NCBI GenBank assembly: GCA_020091685.1
Contig: CM034612.1
Coordinates: forward strand, 23,583,158 to 23,647,157
DNA: 64,000 nt
Source: Lutjanus erythropterus
Taxonomy: Eukaryota > Chordata > Actinopteri > Lutjaniformes > Lutjanidae
Reading direction: 5' to 3'
Part shown: positions 10,816 to 22,774 of the stretch, in pieces
Layout of the letters: the number at the start of each line of letters is the position of its first letter
Numbering within the stretch: the stretch's first letter is position 1
Translations under genes and position numbers: made by a program
The notes under the pieces: model-generated
Seen by the model: only the letters and a program-made list of their open reading frames with translations
Databases searched by the model: none
Told to the model about the DNA's origin: nothing

Positions 10816-12000
10816 TCATGGTGATATTACTTTTCTTTTACTGGCTGAAATGGGTTTCAGTAAAAATCAGACAGAGTTGATGGAAATCTGGTACATGATT
10901 TTAAAGGGCCAACATTTTCATAAAGAATAGATTTTCAATAGGTATTGTTAATTTTTTAATTTGAAAGCTTTTAATGCATTTTTTAATTTCATGAAGTTGT
11001 GAATTCTAGTTTGGCACAGAGAAAGTTTAGAAAAAAAATTACAATCAAAACATGTAATAAATTAGTAGAGTATTAGTGTTAGTTGTAATCATTTTTCAGG
11101 GTTTTTTTTTTTTTGGTAGGACATGTAGGATGGTTACATCCTACAATCAGTACAAACACAATGAGACACCAGCAGCGACTAAACAAACCGTGAGTCACTG
11201 TGGCCCTTTGGACCAACCAGGCTGCTCCTCATTCAGGCCTCCAGCGCCTAATGACAACGCAACGGATACACAGGAGGCACAAATCAAATCAACACATGAG
11301 TAATGATAATGAAAAGAGATGACGAATACATGAATGATTAAAGAAAACAGCAAAGAATAAACAATAATCACCATCCTCTGAGCTCAGAGAAGAGTCACAG
11401 TGTTCATAAAGATGATATCAAGTATCCAGACACGACAGTAAACCAGCTCTAAGTGTGTGTATGTGTGTGTGTGTATGTTGGGGAGGAGGGGAGGTGGGAT
11501 TATTGATCTTTAGGCGCCAGGAAACCCTGTTCTCCCATTTCCACTGTAATGAAACATAATCGCTTTGAGAGTGGCAACTTTGCCTCACAGAAAGCCTTCA
11601 AATGATCTGGGCTCTGTCCAACTGGCACTGAGTCAGGCTTTTTGTTGGTGTGTTTGTGTGCGTGGATAAAGATGGGTAAGGGGGAGAACGAGAGAAGTGA
11701 ACGCAGAGGAAGTGAGTAAAGTAATTAACATCTATTTGGAGGAAGGTGGTGAAAACGCTGAAGTGAAAGTTTGCTTTCTAAATGAGTGAATGGTTTCCGG
11801 TAAGTTAGGAGATTTGTAGATTTCAGGAGAAACACGGAAAAGATACTTGTGTTGTTTGATGTTTTGTTTAAAATCCCTCTGGTTGTGCTGAAATGTAAAG
11901 TGGATTTTTCAGACCCTTAAAGATAAACACAAAACAGTGTTTTATTGGTCTCTGTGTTGCACCTGTAATCACAGCCTACATTAATGTCACGGTGCGCTAA
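10816..12000. other. Interval without recognised gene
   Basis: A 75-codon frame (11076-11303) and short GT runs near 11455-11475 are the only marked features. 'gtgagtcac' and similar words are scattered. I see no repeat family and no supported exon. Confidence 0.5.
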
Positions 12001-12224
12001 GACCGCAACTAACAGTTATTTCCATTATTGATTAATCTGCAAATTATTGTGACAATTAGGCCTCATTTACAAATAGTTTATAAAATGTCCAAAAAATGTG
12101 ACTTTTTGCTGGATGTCATCGTCTTTAATCATATTAAAGTGAATATTTCTTTTACATTATTTTCTTACATTCATCATTCATTGAGAAAATGATCTTTAGT
12201 CATTTGATAATGAAAATTATTTAG
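12001..12224 (+). mobile_element. ATTAATCG-family element (R1), highly diverged
   Basis: Opens 'gaccgcaactaacagttatt' and contains 'attgattaatctgcaaatta', 'aaaatgtcc' and 'atgtcatcgtctttaa', in the order of the R1 reference copy. The 3' end is degraded. It is older than the copies near 21 kb. Confidence 0.6.
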
Positions 12225-14418
12225 GTGTGTGTCTGACAGCACTGGTACTAAGCAAAATAAAGGTTTTCAATTGGCGTTAAGGTGATCTTAAAAGCCACTA
12301 TGTGTTAAAAATTTAATTTAAATTCCTGACTAAAGCACCTCTGGAGCATCAAAAAACACCGTCCTCCAAACATTAGTGAACATCACTAACCTGTTACTGT
12401 GTATATTCAACTCATCTGCAACACAATGATCAGTTTTCACCAGGATCATTTAGAAAGAAATGTACCACAATAATTAATAAAATAGTATAAGCATAAAAAT
12501 TCAACATTTATATGCTTAGCATGAACAGTATTCAACATAATGGTTTTAAAATCATAACTTTTACCTATTGATTCTACTGATCACCTGGCATCTGTGCCAC
12601 ATTTATGTTCTGCCCTCCACACAGCTGCTAATTTTCAAAAACTTTCAAACCCCTCATTTTGTAAATCCTCCAGTGCCCCGGCCACGGTGTCCTGGAACTC
12701 TAAACACAATGACAGAGGAGGAGAAACCCGAGCAAACAAAGACCTCAGAGTTTGGGAGGGACAGAGACACAGGGTGAGAGACCTTTTTAACATATTAGCC
12801 CGACTGGCATTTACTCTCCCTGTCAGCTTCTGTCTGAGCAAACAGCCAAACAGGAAGCAGGGAGAGAAAAAGCCAGTTTGAGCCTGAGGAGTGACCACAG
12901 CTGACAGGTAGAGCTGAGTGTCACTGAACACTTACACCCCGTTTATGGAAAAGGACAGAGGAGCGAAAAAGCAATCACTGGCCAATTTAGCAGTCTTTTA
13001 GCCTTCTGTTGTTGCTGGTGGGGAGCAGAGCACAGTGAGGGACGCACGGCTGGAAGCTTATCTGAACTGATATATAAACAGCAACTATTCTCTGCTTTCA
13101 CTGCTTTTTAGTCTCCATTAGAGGAGAGGGATTAGTCTGTTTTCTGCTAATAAAAATGAATTCATACACATCATTTATAGGCAGGTCTCATTACTGATAA
13201 GCCGGTGTTGTGATCGGATGCTTTATTTTCTGCTCAAGCACAAAGCAAAACTGTGAGCATCATTAGAAGCACAGAGAGCAGGAGCTCAAAGGCTGCAAGG
13301 AGCCTTACATCACTGTTGTTGCTATGCAACACAAACTTCAACAACAACTTGCGAGCTACATCTAATTAGTGTTTAGCCAGCTAACAAGTGAAAAAGAGAT
13401 GATGTTGTTGAGAAGTGAAAATGGAAAATATGAAGATAGAGACTCTGCTTTGTAAGTGTGGGTGTAAAGGTGCAGTTCACCTAAATACACAAACAAATAT
13501 TAGAGTATTTTAGAGTGGAGGAAAGGAAAAGTTCAAAATAAGTCTTTGTCTAGTCTGTGTCTCTTAGACATAAATGAGAAATAGCCTTTGCCTTGTCTCA
13601 GCCTGAGACTAATTTGAGCCCAATTGAAGATCTTAAAATGTCCTTCTTGTTGTTTCATTGCACTGATCTTGAATTTGTCTTAAATAATCAGCTCTTGTTT
13701 GTCTCCATGGTTAAATTAAAGTCATGTTCCTCCATACAGTCGTGAAGGAGAAACATCTGAGACACATGAGCTGAGCAAAAGATGTCCCGCTTTTCTTTGG
13801 TTTTGCTCCTTTTTTATCTTGGTGGGGTTGGTTTAGGAGAATGGATGAGACTTCAGTACGCTCAAAATAAGAAACTTATTTATTTCTCAAAAGACGATGT
13901 TCTTGTTTCCCATCCAGATGTTTTCTGTGTGATTTACTGATGTTTTTACTTAGTGACATTAACTCACCACATTAGAATGGAGCTGAATGTTGTGTTCAAA
14001 ACACCCAAAACCTGACGCTTAAAAAAAAACTGACAGCTACATCTGTTTCCATGTATTATATCCCAGTTACTCATGATAATCAACACCTATTTCCAGCCCT
14101 GTTTCTTCACCTCACTTCATTAACAGTTAGCGGGTGTGCTTTGGCAGAAGGTAGTCCTCAATTAAACTGTTTAAAAAGGTTGTAGATCATGAGCGTGATA
14201 TTTGGAACCAGGGCTGTGATGATAACCACATTACCGCAGTATCGCTGTCATGTGATCCTTCTGCGGGGTTGAGCTCCTTACTGTCATCACTGCAGGTTTT
14301 ATTTTGAAGTTTCAATCTCGGTGTGTTTTAGATCAGCACATGAATCTGTTAATACATCTATGGATCAGCGCTGCCACACATGACAAGTTAGGAATACGTC
14401 CCATGATTGGTTGACAAG
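12225..14418. other. Interval without recognised gene
   Basis: Overlapping frames of 69-98 codons at 12568-12931 on both strands are mutually exclusive and match nothing known. The remainder is AT-rich with no repeat boundaries that I can define. Confidence 0.5.
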
Positions 14419-14660
14419 TAGGGCTGGGTATCGTTTAAAAAAAAATTACAATACCTGTACCCTTAAAGTGATACTGATGCCAATAGAGTACTTCATATCT
14501 ACACAACCGCCAAATGTAGTTGCAGTAACACACATATAAGCCCTGCCTACAGCATTTGAACACACTTTGAGGGCCAGCTAGAGCAAAACTGTATGGAATA
14601 CAGCCCACCAATTCAGCTTTTTTCATATATGCTGCCCCCAGTTTAAGTGAGAACATTTTA
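14419..14660 (+). mobile_element. TAGGGCTGGGTATCG-type transposon fragment
   Basis: The start 'tagggctgggtatcgttt' followed by 'caatacctgtaccc' and 'gatactgatgcc' is a frequent teleost non-autonomous DNA element end. The right boundary is not defined. No coding sequence. Confidence 0.55.
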
Positions 14661-14737
14661 TTTAAAATGAAAGCCTAATCAATCATTGTTTTTTTGTCAT
14701 AATATATCAAAAGTCTGTCATAGGATTATCAAACGTA

Positions 14738-14932
14738 CCCTTTAAGCCCACGGGTGTTCCAAAAAAAAAAAGCCCACTTTGTTATTTGTTGAAAAATCTT
14801 AAAATGATTTGAATAATGTGGCTGATTCATCAGCTAAGGTCAAAATCAGGGAGGAAACGAAGGGGAGGAAAATGTTCAAATGTCAAAAGGGTGAAAATCC
14901 CCATTGAAACACAGTGAAGTGGGCTTAAAGGG
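14738..14932. mobile_element. 195-bp MITE with perfect 14-bp terminal inverted repeats
   Basis: CCCTTTAAGCCCAC (14738-14751) and its exact complement GTGGGCTTAAAGGG (14919-14932) bound a short non-coding segment. TTAA lies inside each terminus, so a TTAA target duplication with GCCCAC...GTGGGC ends is an alternative reading. Confidence 0.7.
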
Positions 14933-15429
14933 AACATCAGTGAATTTATGGTTAAAGGACAGAATATTTTCTTCTGTGCATGTGAAATTTAACATGAAAT
15001 AAATCAACATATGTTGCATTACCATGAAATGAGAAGTATAAATTGATCATGCAGAGAAATAATTACATATACCAGTGTGATCAGCTCGTTATCAGGCTTC
15101 AGGCAGAGGCTTCATGACGAGCTGGTCATGTGAATCAGGTGTGTTTGAGCAGAGAAACATCTAAAACATGCAGGGTGGTGAGCTCTAAGGACCAGGATAG
15201 AGAAAACACTGTATACTCATTTCCATACTCTCCAGACTAGGGATGTGTGTGATTAGTTATTAGTAAATACTAGTCAGTTAAACTATTTATCAATATTTTA
15301 GTCACGCACAATGGCAGTTAATTATTGCTGCTGTGATTTGGGGCGGCGGCCCCTCTCGCTGTACACCGTAAGAGCGTATACCCTGATGGCTCGAGCAAAC
15401 CGCGGATGTTTTTGTCAGCAAAGTCGGTC

Positions 15430-16448
15430 AGATGACTGTTTTTTCAGTGTTTTAATCTAGAAGAATTGTGTGTTTTCATCAGGATGGTTTTTGAAGACAT
15501 GAGCGCCAAGGAAGAGCTACTCACCATTCAGTTCGGGCCAGGAGTCTGCAGAGAAGGCTTTTCCGTGCTCACTTGGAGGAGAATGATGCTGAGCACACAG
15601 ACCTGCTGCTTCACACGGATGTTAGGTGGTTAAGCAGAGGTACATTTTTGGCCAGATTTATGGAGCTGTTGCCTGAAATCAAGGACTTCCTGAAGCTTTC
15701 AAAACATGAGGATTACCATACAAAGCTAGAGGACCACCAGTGGCTTTTAGATTTATCTTTCCTCACTGATCTCACCGGCGAGCTCAGTGAATTGAACTTA
15801 GAGCTGCAGTGTAAGGGTAAAGATGTGGTCAACATGATGAGTTCAGTTAACACGTTTAAAAGCAAGCTACAGCTGATGTCAAGCAGGCTGCAGCGTGGTA
15901 ACCTGCGCAACTTCCCTCACATGCAAGCAGAACTACAACGTCAAGGCAAAGGTGTGACACAGCTTGACAGTGCACGTTATGAGGAGCATGTTCAGAGCGT
16001 CTCATCAGAGTTTGAGAGGTGTTTTACTGACTTTGCATCCATCGAGCCTGTAGCCAGCTATATGTGTTATCCATTTGGTGCAAGTATCGATGTTGGTGAC
16101 ATTGCCGCCAAAGTCAAATCAGTTTTCGACTTGGAAAGCTCCGCTCTTGAGGATGAGATTCTGACATTGCAAAATGACATTGAGATCAAAGCCAGATCAA
16201 CATCCGCTCAACCTGGAGAGCATGTAGTGTTCTGGAAACTACTGGTGGAGGAGAAGTATCCCAATCTCAGAAGATGTGTCTTGAACCTGACAGCTCTTTT
16301 TGGATCATCTTATTTGTGCGAGTCTGCTTTCTCGCACATGAAAATCATCAAGTCCAAGTACAGATCAACAATGACTGATGACCACCTTGCAGCCTGCCTA
16401 CGCCTTGCAACCAGCTCCTACACTCCTGACTACGAGAAGCTAAGGTAG
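15430..16448 (+). pseudogene. hAT transposase remnant (ZBED5/GTF2IRD2-like), internally deleted
   Basis: The 3' part is open for about 300 codons (15537-16448). It carries family hallmarks: T-D-V-R-W-L-S-R-G near the start of the RNase-H-like fold, and the C-terminal hAT dimerisation segment near 16310-16410 (L-C-E-S-A-F-S-H-M-K). Upstream, another frame (about 15450-15528) reads F-E-D-M-S-A-K-E-E-L-L-T-I, which in the intact family lies well over a hundred residues earlier. The two pieces meet at 15528-15531 in different frames, so a frame-changing internal deletion joined them. The N-terminal BED zinc finger and first catalytic residues are absent. It cannot encode an active transposase. 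A domesticated C-terminal fragment is possible but there is no evidence for it. Confidence 0.88.
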
Positions 16449-16858
16449 GAAGTGATTTCCTTTTTTCAAACTCAGGGATCTACCTGTTTTGTATCTGGTT
16501 TATTTTTCTGTTTAGTTCATTTATAAGGTCAGTTATGGCTATTGCTCATCATGCAGATTGGCGTGTGTGTGTGTGAGAGAGAGAGAGGAGCAGAGAGAGC
16601 GGGTTTGTGCTACAGCGCACTATGCAAACTGGCAACTGTGTGAGAGGAATTTGTCTGTGTGTGTGTGTTTGAGAGAGGGAGGGTTTGTGATGTGATGTCT
16701 AGTGGTTGTGTGACGACCGGAAAAAGTGTTGTGAGGTTAGTTACTGCAGGCTGGAAACGATGTGTGTGGGTTTGCGATGCTGACACTGGACTGGTAGATC
16801 TCGGGAGGTTGGCTACTTGAAAAGTAGATCTTGGGTCAAAAAAGGTTGGGCACCCCTG
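16449..16858 (+). mobile_element. 3' non-coding end and terminal inverted repeat of the hAT element
   Basis: Follows the transposase stop and ends with 'aaaggttgggcacccctg', the right terminus expected of hAT/Charlie-like elements (complement CAGGGGTGCCCAACC). The next 8 bp, ccctagac (16859-16866), should be the target duplication. I did not find its partner or a left CAGGGGTG terminus upstream of 15.2 kb, so the left end is lost. Short GT and GA runs (16564-16590) lie inside. Confidence 0.7.
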
Positions 16859-18391
16859 CCCTAGACTCTTTCTCTCTCTCTGGCTGGGCTGCTGCCACCA
16901 TTCCTCATGGCCGTCTCACCATTTTAGTTTAGGTTTGAGTATATTATGTCAACAATCACCTAGGACGGTGTTTCCTTCCTCCTTTGTCATTTAATGACAG
17001 ACTTGAAGAATTGCACCTCCTGTACCTCCAGTACCTACAGCACTGTAAAAAACATGAGCGCTGCCACATTCTCAAAATCTTGGCATTGACGAAATCTAAC
17101 ACACCAGTGAAAAGCTCAAACATGTACACTACAAACAATGTCACATGTGACCACAGCCCTCATAAGACATTATATAACCCGTGCTATTTTAGACTGAGCA
17201 CCTACAGACTGAGCTGAAGTGTAAGAGGAAAGAGGGCGGGTGAGTGAGTGCAGGTATGTCATTCAGATTTTCATGTGGGAATATTCCTGTTACAAATGTT
17301 TGGCTGAATTAGCATCACGGCCCTCAGGGGAAAAAAAGCAATGACAGTGTCTCTGGAGTCAACACAGAGTGTAATTCATTGTGGGGCAATTTCATCTGCA
17401 CTTACAGCATGATGAGGCCGTGACATTACACAAAATTGGACTTTGCAGGCACTAGAGGATGAACAGTTCCATTCAAAAATGAAATATCCACCTACTACTT
17501 AAATTAGACTCATCCAGAGAGCTGTGCCTTTTGTGAAGATAATGTGCAGTTTGACAACACCAACTGATTAGTGTCAGGTAGCTATTTTTCCTGCCTAAAA
17601 CAGATGCAAATGATTTTGGAGTCAAACTTTTCATTTTGCCGCCTGGTTGCTTTGGCAGAAAAACAATTTTGCAGGTTGAGTAAGCAGCATTATTCACCTG
17701 CAGCGCTCTGGAAACATTTTTCTTTTCCTTACAGAGCTGCATTGTGAATGAAACATGACTGTTTGTCCTCCAGCTGTGGAGAAAGTGTATTCATCCGTCT
17801 CTCTGTTGCAAAAATCAGACATACAGGAGGTCATAAATTGAATGTGCAACCTTTTCTTAACGATTCCTGACAGCTATACAATAATGACCCCCATCATGTC
17901 CTGCACGCACTGAGATTTCCTGCTTGGTTACTACGAGTTTAACGCAGCTAATCGTGCCCCTGTACTGTACTTTGCTGTAAAACATCCATCTGAGTTTAAT
18001 CCCCCTCCATCCACTCCGCCCTGTCGACACGGGCTGTTAACGCAGCCGAGAATCAAGTGCTTTTAGTCACGTTGTTGTCAAAGAGTAATCAGTCTGTGTG
18101 TTTAACAACCTCCACGCCCGCCGTTCATTTTCCCCCCAGCAGCCCGCTATCCATAACATTCGGCCGCAGTTAGAGGGACGCTCCATCAGCTTTTCTTTCA
18201 TAAGTGAGTGTGAGGCAGTTTGCATGGTTAATGATGCTCCACGCCTCAGTTCTTCCTCCGCCGCCGACGGAGCTGTTAAACAAGTTATGGAATCAAAAAT
18301 CAAAATGAGAGAGTGAATAATGAGGAAGAGATAGCGCCACAGTTAGAATGTACTTAGTATCAAGTAACTTAATACTTTTTTAAGTTGGAAT
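16859..18391. other. Interval without recognised gene
   Basis: Contains a GC- and CpG-richer stretch at about 18000-18290. There, an acceptor-like 'ttcattttccccccag' is followed 60-70 bp later by a donor-like ataa|gtgagtg near 18203, with an open frame between them. No homology is recognised. Frames near 16956-17217 on both strands overlap and are not supported. Confidence 0.4.
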
Positions 18392-18395
18392 TTAA

Positions 18396-18847
18396 AGGAG
18401 CAGGTCACCCAAAACTAAAAAGTCAGTTATTATCTACTCCTCTTGCCAATTTAAGGTCGGGTTCAGTTTTTTGTAAGTAAGTAAATGGTGAGCAGTTTCA
18501 GAATGTAAAAAAAAAAAACACTACATAAAATGCCTCCATACTGCTTGTCTGGTGTAATCCAAGTCTCCTAAAGCCCCGACATGCCAAGTTGACTTGAAAG
18601 ATTAACACCATGTTTTTAGTCTGAATCTTCACTGTAGATCCTCAGCTTGGAGCCACGTTCATGTTCACGTTCACACACTGAAGTGTGTGGTGTGATGGTG
18701 TACATGCACAAGTGATGGCATGTTGGAGCTTTACGAGACCTGGATTAAGCCAGGTTTATGTAGGAGGCGTTTTATGTTATGTTTTGGAGATTCCAGCAGT
18801 GTTTTGTGGACCACAAAACTAAACCCAACCTTCATTTGGCCATCCCT
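18396..18847. mobile_element. TTAA-flanked MITE (AGGAGCAGGTCACCC family)
   Basis: TTAA at 18392-18395 and at 18848-18851 border the element. Left terminus AGGAGCAGGTCACCCAAAA and right terminus (complement AGGGATGGCCAAATGAAG) are imperfect inverted repeats. No transposase. The related copy at 22775 also follows a TTAA. TTAA duplication is the piggyBac signature; assignment of the mobilising enzyme is inference. Confidence 0.65.
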
Positions 18848-18851
18848 TTAA

Positions 18852-20163
18852 TACCTAAAAGTGTGAGGTTTATTCTGCATTTATCTGAGATTTTCAGAAT
18901 AAAAAGTCAGTATTATAATCTTTTACATTATTTACTACTTTTCTATCCAGATGAACAAGTGACTTTTAGCTGCCATAGTTTGCGTTATTCTCCGTCACAG
19001 TGTATCCTGGTGCGTTGGTTCTCATTGCATTTTGGGATCTCAAGACTTTGTCTGCTCTGAGGATGTCAAAATTAGAGTTGCACATGAACTAAAATCACAA
19101 TCTGTACAAAAATATTTACTAAGGCTTCCAACTTACTTAGTTGGCTACACCTCTGCAGGGTTTCTGCAAGTTTCAACGAGTTCATTTGAGACTTTTTTAA
19201 GACTATTGTGAACGTAATTCTGAGGCCTGTTTCACATCCACAGTGGCAAAAAAGCATATGCACAGTTTGTTTACCGTTTATTGGTTCAATGTTGGTTTCT
19301 TTTCGTAGTTCTTCCGTGATAAATATTTTTTTTCTCTGAAGACTTTGTAAGGACCTGTAGAAACCCTGCTCCGTGACTTCTGTGATAATCAATCATTAAT
19401 ATTCTTTTGGTGAGGACGAGTGTGTGTAAGCTGCTCTGTTGAGTTGTTAAAAATCTTTTGACTGGAGAAGAGATATTTACCTGGTAAGAATGGAAGCAAA
19501 TTAATTTTATTTTTCAGTTTATTTTTTTGACTGGAAAGCTTTAGAAAGAATACTTATTCTAATGGTGTTAGTGTGTGTGTGTCTGCATGTGTGTGTGTCT
19601 GCACAAGTAGGGGGGGTCAAAGGAAGAGAGGTTGGGAACCTCTGTTGGTTTTCCATGTAAGAAACTGGCTGTGGCACATTTTATATCCAGATACATACAT
19701 ATTGTGATATATCAAATGGTTGGACTCATCAGCAGCATACATGGTTGTCTGATCCATGTCAGAGTTTTCATACCTGAAGTAAAAAGTGCAGGTAGCCTCT
19801 ACTTCAGTGTACAAGCTTGTTGTTTGTCTTGGCTGGTCAGAGTCTTTGTATTGTTCAGAATTACTGTGTTGTGTGTCTGTGTCAGGTTCACTCTCCTCCA
19901 TGTTTGTTTGTGTCGCCTTCATGCAGGTTTCCTGCCTGCATCCATGCTGTGTGGAAGAATCCACAGCGTTGTCCAAATGATAAAAAATATTGTCGCAAAC
20001 AGCGTGTTCAGTGACGGATTTCACACACTTTTATTTTGAAAGAAAAAGTGAAAGTTCTCCGAGTCCATCTTCTTAAACCTGAATACATTTTGGCTTCTTT
20101 ACTTCTTTACATGACAGTAAACTAAAAATCTTGACTAGACAAGCCACGCGAGCAGGTCATTTT
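18852..20163. other. Interval without recognised gene
   Basis: Two 135-codon frames on opposite strands cover almost the same bases (19617-20024 minus, 19632-20039 plus), so at most one could be real. Neither shows a domain, signal peptide or homology. Another 106-codon minus frame (19072-19392) is equally featureless. Confidence 0.5.
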
Positions 20164-20296
20164 GAGATTTGGGAAACACTAATTGACATTTTTTACCATT
20201 TTCCGACATTTTATAGGCAAAGAACTATGAATCAATTAATTGAGAAAATAACTAGCTGATTAATCGACTATGACAATAATGGTTAGTTGCAGCCTG
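20164..20296 (-). mobile_element. ATTAATCG-family element (R1), truncated, minus orientation
   Basis: Reads 'gggaaacactaattgacatt', 'ccgacattttatag', 'aattgagaaaataactagct' and ends 'aatggttagttgcagcct', the complement of the R1 start. Only the terminal portion is present. Confidence 0.7.
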
Positions 20297-21245
20297 AGGT
20301 CTGACAGAGCCTTCATAGATCTGACAGATGAGACAATTATGATGCAAATTGGTGTGTGCGTACACGAGCCTCAGCAACTTCAGGCTGCAAAGTCTAATTA
20401 GAACATCATGTACCGTATGTCTGAGAGTTCAGAGCATGTGACTGGATGCGCTACTGTGCATTTCTCTTTTATGCATAATGCACGGAGACACTGCAGACTC
20501 CAGTCTTCACGTTCAGGGACTGAAGTGCCTCTCCAGCCATTTAGTTCAACCAGCCACTGCTCATGTCAGAGGTGTTAAACTGTCAACCCCTCACATCTTT
20601 CAAATATCAGCCAACCGGTGAAGGTAAACGCGTAATCCCTCGGGTCCGCGTGTTAGCGCTCGGCTGAGCTACACCCGTGTGTTTCAATTACAGTGAGACT
20701 GAAGGGCAGTGAAGGACATGGTTCCTGAAGGAAAATGAATTCAGTGTTGATTTGTACAGGGACTGACCACACACACATTTGTAGCTTAGGCTTTTGTTCT
20801 GAGTGACACTTTGAGTTAATCAAGCATGCCACCCAATTTAACAGGTCCTATAGAGACTCAGTATTGATCCAAAACGAACACCGGTGACACTCAGATGGGT
20901 CAAGAAAATATTGGCGAAGCAGTCGGTCAATGCTTTGTCTAAATGTGTAATGTGTGTGTGTGTCAGTGACAGTGTTGGGAGGGTTACTTTAAAAATGTAT
21001 TCCAATACAGTCACTAATTACTTGTTAAAACATGTAGTCAGTAATGTAATCCAGGTATCACAATATTAAAGATATTTATTTGCTGTATATTAGGTGTATA
21101 TGTGTCAATATTTTATTTGGTATTGTATATTTTATTTTGTATAACCAGTGTGACAATAAATATCTTAAATTTTCAAAGTAACTTGATTGCTTTCTTTTGG
21201 ATTATTTTAATTTAAAATATGGTGCAATTGTTTAGCTTAATATTT

Positions 21246-21522
21246 AGGACTGCTGCTAATGATTATTTTCATCATCAATTAATTGGTTGATTATTTTCTC
21301 AGTTAATCAATTAGTTGTTTGGTCCATGAAATGTCAGGGAATGATAAAAAAAATATTGATTAAAGCTCAAGATGACGTCCTCAGATGTCTCGTTTTGTCT
21401 ACAGATAAAATATATTCAGTTTAGTCTCAGAGAGGAGGAATGGAAAGAAAAATATTAGAAAATACTCACATTTAAGAGGCTCAAATCAGAGAATTTTGAC
21501 TTTTTAAATTGAAAATTGACTC
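21246..21522 (+). mobile_element. ATTAATCG-family element (R1), 3'-truncated
   Basis: Opens 'ggactgctgctaatgattat' and contains 'aatcaattagttgtttggtc', 'aagatgacgtcctcagatg' and 'atactcacatttaagagg', in reference order. It stops before the terminal 'gttgcagct'. Confidence 0.75.
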
Positions 21523-21594
21523 AGTCCTGTCACAGTCTTGTCAGCTGAAAAACAGGTCTAAACATGTGGAGCACAGGGACCTACGTCTTTCCTG

Positions 21595-21895
21595 TCATCG
21601 ATTAATCTGTTGACCATTTTCTCCATCAGTCAGTTATTATTTGGTCCATAAAATGTCAAGAAATGGTGAAAATGTTGATCAAAGTCCAAGATAACGTCCT
21701 CAAATGTCTTGTTTTGTCCACAACTCACAGATATTCAGTTTACTGTCAGAGAGGAGTAAAGAAAGCAGAAAATATTCACATTTAAGAAACTGAAAGCAGA
21801 GAATTTTGACTTTGACAAAATGATTAATTGACTATCAAAATAAATGCAGATTAATTCAATAATCTATTAACAATAGAATCATCATTACAGCTCTA
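21595..21895 (+). mobile_element. ATTAATCG-family element (R1), 5'-truncated
   Basis: Starts mid-unit at 'tcatcgattaatctgttgac', runs through 'aagataacgtcctcaaatg' and 'aaaatattcacatttaag', and ends 'atcattacagctcta'. It lacks the first few dozen bases. With the preceding copy it makes a direct tandem of two partial units. Confidence 0.75.
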
Positions 21896-22389
21896 AGTGT
21901 TTTATGTTTGTTAGGTTTATGGTGGTGAAATTTCCATCCAGTGAAACATTTTTCACTAGAGTCCATGATAATGAATTAGCAGCTGTGTGCACTGTTCATG
22001 GTAGTATATCATTCTTTATTTTAAAATTGTAATCCTACTAGTAACCCCCATCTTTACTTCATGCATCTGTAATCTGATTATGCCGTTTGTATCTGTAACT
22101 GTAGTAGAATACAGTTACCTTTTTTGTATCCAGATTACATACTCTTGTTACATGTAATCTGTTACTCCCTCAGCCTGGTCAGTGCTTATCTCTATCCTCT
22201 GCTCAGAGTCAGGACAGTGCAGAAAAAGCCTGACCCTTGTTGTTCTCAAAGTCAAATTGCTCATTTACATTCAGCGCCTCATAAACTGCTCACTTAGCCA
22301 TGCAGCTAATGTGTCCGTGTGGATAATGTTTTACAAATGACAAATTTCATTTCCATTCCTCCCAGTGGGTTTCATCCCTTGTTTTATCG

Positions 22390-22600
22390 TCTGAATTAGG
22401 ACCGGCTTGCCCTCCAACGGACAGATCAGGCAAGGTAATTACTTCCATTAGCCCCTTTTCACCTGCTCCGATAGTCAGGATTCATTAAGCTTATCAGTTT
22501 ATTAATCCACATGTAGTTAAGAGCTGGGGACCTCTGGGGTCCTGCTTAACAAAAGGAATTTCACCTGTCTCGTTATCAGCCCGGTGACTTTCGTTGAACG
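22390..22600. other. Repeat-free, conserved-looking stretch
   Basis: Moderate GC, no repeat signature, and clustered 'gtaattac', 'ttaatcc', 'aagcttatcag' words resembling homeodomain and GATA sites. A candidate cis-regulatory element only by composition; no coding frame. Confidence 0.2.
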
Positions 22601-22774
22601 TGACCCTGTATTCTGACTTCCTTAAAAGAATAGTGAGACGGGTCGCCACCCTCAGACACCTGAATTAGCCTCAAGTTAGAGAGAACTTTCTTTTGTGTAA
22701 GGAAAGTTAATTAACCTCCTAAGTTTGGTTTCAATTAGGAAAGTAAAAATGGACAGTTGGACTGTTTTACTTAA

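Larger units (their letters stand above)
20970..22176 (+). mobile_element. CAGTGTTGGG-type element enlarged by nested insertions
   Basis: The left end 'cagtgttgggagggttactt' with 'aaaaatgtattccaatacag' and the right part 'gtaatctgttactccctcag' are the two ends of a teleost non-autonomous element rich in 'gtaatc' words. Two R1 copies separate the ends, which accounts for much of its 1.2 kb. A second copy of its left half lies at 63395-63557, and the short frames over both copies translate to similar peptides, which reflects shared repeat sequence, not a gene. Confidence 0.6.

Noticed and set aside
19617-20039. Two 135-codon frames on opposite strands over the same bases
   Set aside because: Mutually overlapping, no domains, no splice signals. 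Sense/antisense openness here is compositional.
20884-21069. Similar short peptides encoded at 20884-21069 and 63350-63598
   Set aside because: Both lie over copies of the same CAGTGTTGGG-type repeat, so similarity is from repeat DNA, not a gene family.
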